Assembly (NCBI GenBank): GCA_028023455.1
Contig: JAQFVV010000027.1
Location: 6,509,845 to 6,573,844, forward strand
Direction of reading: 5' to 3'
From: Epiperipatus broadwayi
Lineage: Eukaryota; Onychophora; Udeonychophora; Euonychophora; Peripatidae
Length of the DNA stretch: 64,000 bases
Position numbers and translations under genes: made by a program. Below the pieces are notes generated by a model. The model ran no database searches. It was not told the origin of the DNA and saw only the letters and a list, made by a program, of their open reading frames with translations. The first letter of the stretch is position 1. Every line of letters starts with the position of its first letter. Below are positions 60,112 to 64,000 of this stretch, one piece after another.

Positions 60112-60545
60112 CACTAAACATCACATGATCACCATTTTCTATACTTACACAAGCTGTTAATACAATAACAAACTCACCACATACAGTAATGCCACCATGT
60201 GCAAGCCATATTAATCAGTGGAGGTAAAAAGGTTAATGCATAAAATCCCTATCTAGTGACTACTCATCAGATATCCTCAGATTAGTTTCTAGCTTAAGGC
60301 TTTCATCAGTGAGGAGCCTTGCATCACAGCACTGCATCTAGATCTTATGCAACTCTCTAGCAGCCACCTTTTACCTTTTTAATTAACTATAAAGGTATAA
60401 GTCCAAAATGAAAACCAAATATTTTCCAAGTTCAGAAAGAAAACCCAATAATATTTTCAGCCCAAACTCATTCACTTGCATAGCCATACAGGTTTGAATG
60501 CAGTTTGGTATCTATATATTTTGGTATCTTTAGTTCTTTAATAAC
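60112..60545 (-). mobile_element. Family A near full-length single copy
   Basis: Minus copy from CACTAAACATCACATGATCA to TATTTTGGTATCTTTAGTTC. It carries an intact hammerhead core at 60275-60314. A same-strand LINE fragment follows at 60560. Confidence 0.78.
60275..60314 (-). ncRNA. Hammerhead ribozyme, family A
   Basis: CCUCA/UGAGG perfect, CUGAUGA, AGC-CUUAA-GCU, GAAA. Loop III is ACUAAU, so the palindrome has decayed. Helix II again shows the A-U form of the covarying pair. Confidence 0.77.
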
Positions 60546-60559
60546 CCTAGTCACTATCA

Positions 60560-60990
60560 TCTCATTCCCCACTCTAAGTTTTCCCATATTCTGCTCCATC
60601 CCATTTCCACAGCATAATCTTTGTCAACTCTATGGCCTTTATATCTAAATCCCCCCTTACCTTTTCCCAAACCCAGCATAAAAACCAATAATCCACTTTC
60701 TGTATAATCACTTTTTTTTCATATTTATTCTTCCATAACTTCATTAGATGTCCCCTTTCTGTTTTCAAGCATTTACATTCAATCAACAGATGCCCAATAT
60801 TTTCTATTCCTTCCTTACACAATTTACAGACTGACTCACCCATATTTTCCCACTTACATGTATATTCTCTTGTAGCTAAAGATCCAGTTCGAACCTTAAA
60901 CAATAAACTTCTTTCTTTACTATTATCATATATCAACTCGCACCTAATATTTTGTTTACTTCTATATATAATTAAACTCTTTTTAAACTC
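60560..60990 (-). mobile_element. CR1/L2-like LINE 3' fragment
   Basis: A 147-codon minus-strand frame (60574-61017) includes SLIIYRSKQNIRCELIYDNS, REYTCKWENMGESVCKLC, EGIENIGHLLIEC (intact CCHC finger) and LTKIMLWKWDGAEYGKT. The C-terminus is complete. The 5' end joins a small family A fragment (60995-61100, +). Confidence 0.82.
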
Positions 60991-61104
60991 TCCTAATAGT
61001 AGTACCACCTGGTGCAAGCATTATGCAAAAGTCTTTTTCCAACTGATGATTACTATGGGTTGTACTCTATGGAGAGTTTGTTGCTACTTTAATGATTCAT
61101 TGCT

Positions 61105-62350
61105 GGAAACATTTACAGAATCAAAGTTCATAATTCAAAAACATAATGACAACTCACGCCCTGGTCATTTCCACGTCTTTTCTATACTTGATGTGGTCTG
61201 CTATATTGAAATCACTTTTAGATCCAGATTGTTTTTTTGATTCAATTGGATCTAAGGTTTGCTGTAGATGAATCATACATTTGATTAAACAAAAGGCTAA
61301 GTTTTCTAAATTAAGAAGTTCTGTTCAATAATACTTCAATAAATGTTGGATCTACTTCCGTTTTAATTTTATTTTCAGCCTCTTCTTCATTCACGACAGC
61401 TATTAGAACCTGTGCTATTGCTTTTTGGTAATGGAATTTTTATTTGTCTTATCCATTACAGACAATAAATTCATATTTGTGTTTTGTAAGAGCATTAACA
61501 TCTTAAGTGTTGAATCATATTTCTGCTTAAACCTATAATTACTTATCATGACATATCTCATTTGAACAGCGACTTTGGTCAAATCGAAAATGAGAAATTT
61601 CTAAGTTATCATCCAAATTATATTTTTATTGAGTTTTTTTTGAATGGTCTATATTAAAGTAGATATCGTTCGCATTGGCGATCAATTTATTTATTTAAGT
61701 CGTACAAATATTATAGCTTTCCTGATAAAAAGAAACCGCGCTTGAAAAATTAAAATTCAGAAAAAATAGCTACACGAATTTACATGGATAATAATTAAAT
61801 AATAATGTGAGAAATTAAATTCTTCAAGTGTCTTTTGGTAATAATAATCTGGTCAATTCTAAATATGTTGCCGTTATAAATAAACATCAATATAATTTCT
61901 GTCCTCGATTATATTTATGCATGTCCAATATATACAATTGTGCACATTAAGAGGGGTGTGTGACCTTACCAGTAAAAACAATAATTGAAATAAGCATAAG
62001 TTAAAAACTTATACTAACTCTTCAATAAAGATCAATATTTGATAAATATGAACTATATGAAACAATAACAGAAATAACAAAAAAAAATACTACATTTTCA
62101 GAAGTTTTTATTCATAATAAATGTATTCAATCTGGTATTTATGTTTTTCTGACACAAGACATTTTGAATTATCAAATCCTTCTCTTTAAGTCATAAAAAG
62201 TAAGTCCTTCTCTAAACTGATTAATATCAATGAAGTATTTTCTATCCGACAATAAATTCTTTCAACTATGGAATAAACAAACTTATTTACAAAATGTCTC
62301 GCAATCCACTGGAGAAACCCCTTTTAAATCCAGATTACATTTTTTTGCAA
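61105..62350. other. Non-coding AT-rich DNA
   Basis: No gene or bounded repeat seen. Confidence 0.4.
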
Positions 62351-62354
62351 ATGA

Positions 62355-63235
62355 GATATCATCATCATCAACCATTATCAAGGTCTTTCCAAGTTCAACC
62401 CATCTTCTCCGATCTTTAGCCTCTCTACCATTATCAAGGTCTCTCCAAGTTCAACCCATCTTCTCCGATCTTTAGCCTCTCTTCTCCACATCACCCCTGC
62501 ACACTTTCTTATTTCATCCATCCACTTTATATATGGTTCTTTCTGGGTCTTTTACAATATCTTGGAATCCAGTTTAAGATTTCAATTGTCCATCTATTAT
62601 CATTTCTTCTAGAAATATGTCCACCCAACTCCTTCAATCTTTTAAATTTTTTCAATGAGGTCAGTAACACCTGTTTGTTCTCTTACCCATACATTGCGTT
62701 TTCGATCACTTCTTGTTACTCCCAACATGCATCTCTCCATATTTCTTTGAGTGGTCTGAAATCTCTGTATTGCTCTTTTATTAAGTGTACAAGTCTCAGA
62801 TTCATAAGTAAGAACTGGTAAAATATATTTGTTAAAAACTTTCCTTTTCAAACACATAGGCATATTTCCTTTTAGTATCAAGTTATTTCTCCCAAAAGCA
62901 CTCCAACCAAGTTTAATTCTATGATTAATTTCATCCATTATGTTTCCATCTGTATTAATAATCTGACCAAGGTATTTGTAACTATTAACTTTTTCTGATT
63001 CATCATAATCATTCTTTATTTTCATATTTTGAGCAAATTGATTAAACATTACTTTAGTCTTTTTAACATTCATCTTTAGTCCTACTTTCCTACTTTCATC
63101 TGATAATTCCTGCAACATTTCCTGCAGATCTGAAGCATTATTTGCAAAAACAACTACATCATCTGCAAAATCTAAATGATTTAAATAATCTCCATTTACT
63201 TTCACTCCTTTAGTTTCCCACTTTGAGCTATAATA
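62355..63235 (-). mobile_element. RTE-like LINE 3' portion with intact RT frame
   Basis: A 187-codon minus-strand frame (62642-63205) carries GDYLNHLDFADDVVVFANNA with the catalytic FADD box, ELSDESRKVGLKMNVKKTKV (motif D), NSYKYLGQIINTDGNI, YILPVLTYESETCTLNKRAI and MERCMLGVTRSDRKRNVWVR. This is the RTE/BovB-like RT end. The 3' tail is a TGATGATGATGATAT run at 62357-62371. The open frame suggests a recent insertion. Confidence 0.85.
62373..62480 (-). repeat. ~58-bp tandem duplication in RTE tail
   Basis: ACCATTATCAAGGTCTYTCC through GATCTTTAGCCTCTCT occurs twice in direct succession. Confidence 0.8.
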
Positions 63236-63239
63236 ATAT

Positions 63240-63765
63240 GAATATCAATACCATTGATATGCAAATAAGAGCCAATATTGTAGGAATGAATCTTAATCAC
63301 ATTGCTGCTTGTGCATGAAAGAGACTGTTTTTAACCACTGGTTCCAAGTAAATTCATTTTATCACTTGTGCAAATGTAATTTGTAATGGGGCCAAATACT
63401 AGGATAATTCTTGAATACGTAAAAATGATCTTAAGTTTGTCCAATGGTAGGATTTTTGATTGGACAAAATGAACTGCTTTCTTATTCAGCATTCATATAT
63501 GGTAAACAAGGCAGGAAGCAAGCATCCCAAGAAAACCTAACTTAGCATGACAACAAATTCATCGATGTAGAAAAAAGTGATCAGTGATTTAATATATATG
63601 ATGTTTATTTAGTGTGTGTGTTTTTTCACACATTTGATACCAGAAAAGATTTAGTTCTCAATATATTTTTAGGATGATGTCAAATAACTACTTTTATTAT
63701 TTATTTAGTACCTGAATTTTTTGATATCTTAATTATTAAAGAAATATTATAAACAATCCTATAGC
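63240..63765. other. Non-coding AT-rich DNA
   Basis: Nothing recognised. Confidence 0.3.
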
Positions 63766-63769
63766 TATT

Positions 63770-63990
63770 CCAACCAGGGAATAAAATCACTAGTGACTTG
63801 TTTAAGACCTTCAATTCTGCCCCTGAAGTCATAGATTTGGCAGTTATTAACAATGTGTTCATAGTTTGCATTCACCCACATTTACATAGATCAATGTTTG
63901 ATGAATTCTATTTATAAAGCAGATAAGCACAATGATCGTGGGTTATCCTAAATCTATTGATGAAAGGCCAATTATGTCTGAGAGAATTAA
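63770..63990 (-). pseudogene. LINE C-terminal relic (third LINE type)
   Basis: Minus strand pieces read INRFRITHDHCAYLLYK, then CKCG-like residues, and YEHIVNNCQIYDFRGRIEGL, KQVTSDFIPWL. This fits the conserved end of many LINE polyproteins (INRxRTGH...C.CG...EHIV..CP...F.G....L...T..A..WL). Two frameshifts. It differs from the two LINE families above. Confidence 0.6.
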
Positions 63991-64000
63991 ATCCAATTAG

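Overview
The window is strongly AT-rich, repeat-laden nuclear DNA of an animal. Spliced exons with GT..AG boundaries, a long intron, poly(A) signals, several LINE families, a Penelope-like element, tRNA-derived SINEs and many foldback repeats all point to an invertebrate metazoan. An arthropod is my best guess, but the phylum cannot be settled from the sequence. There is no prokaryotic or operon structure.

Host genes are sparse. The one confident gene is a secernin (SCRN family). Its last three coding exons lie at 6669-6868, 6953-7156 and 16215-16723 (+), with matching splice phases. A 9-kb intron between the last two is packed with repeats. The 5' exons, including the catalytic N-terminus, lie upstream of the window. 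A second likely gene starts at 39580 (+): a short first exon with a good donor, about 50 bp downstream of a perfect RFX X-box, which suggests a cilium-related gene. Weak coding traces at about 3550, 27252 and 49160 are reported with low confidence.

The rest is mobile DNA. A decayed Penelope-like element (1147-5401) keeps reverse transcriptase motif A, the thumb/linker, the GIY-YIG endonuclease and inverted terminal repeats. One CR1/L2-like LINE family occurs about eight times. The copy at 42.6-47.2 kb is nearly full length, with PHD finger, SGNH esterase, APE endonuclease, RT and a C-terminal CCHC finger. RTE-like LINE copies lie at 15.3, 51.0 and 62.4 kb. A tandem tRNA-like array occupies about 52.2-53.3 kb, and head-to-head tRNA-derived SINEs lie near 25 kb.

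The most interesting content is a set of short foldback elements that carry hammerhead ribozymes. I see at least 15 sites in three families (A, B, C), with most conserved cores intact. The families differ in helix I, II and III sequence but share the architecture: a two-strand helix I, a small helix II and a minimal palindromic stem-loop III (ACTAGT; ACCGGT or ACCGCGGT; ATACGTAT). In all three, the base pair next to the core at the bottom of helix II is a mismatch. Copies are head-to-head inverted pairs, some flanked by 9-12 bp target-site duplications. The B element at 58404-59844 holds two direct plus two inverted copies with a period of exactly 370 bp. This is the layout of a retrozyme, a non-autonomous retroelement whose tandem transcripts self-cleave to unit length, and the nearby Penelope-like family is a natural candidate for the mobilising enzyme. 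A fourth, non-canonical hammerhead-like motif sits in the Penelope-like terminal repeats and in three other repeat loci.
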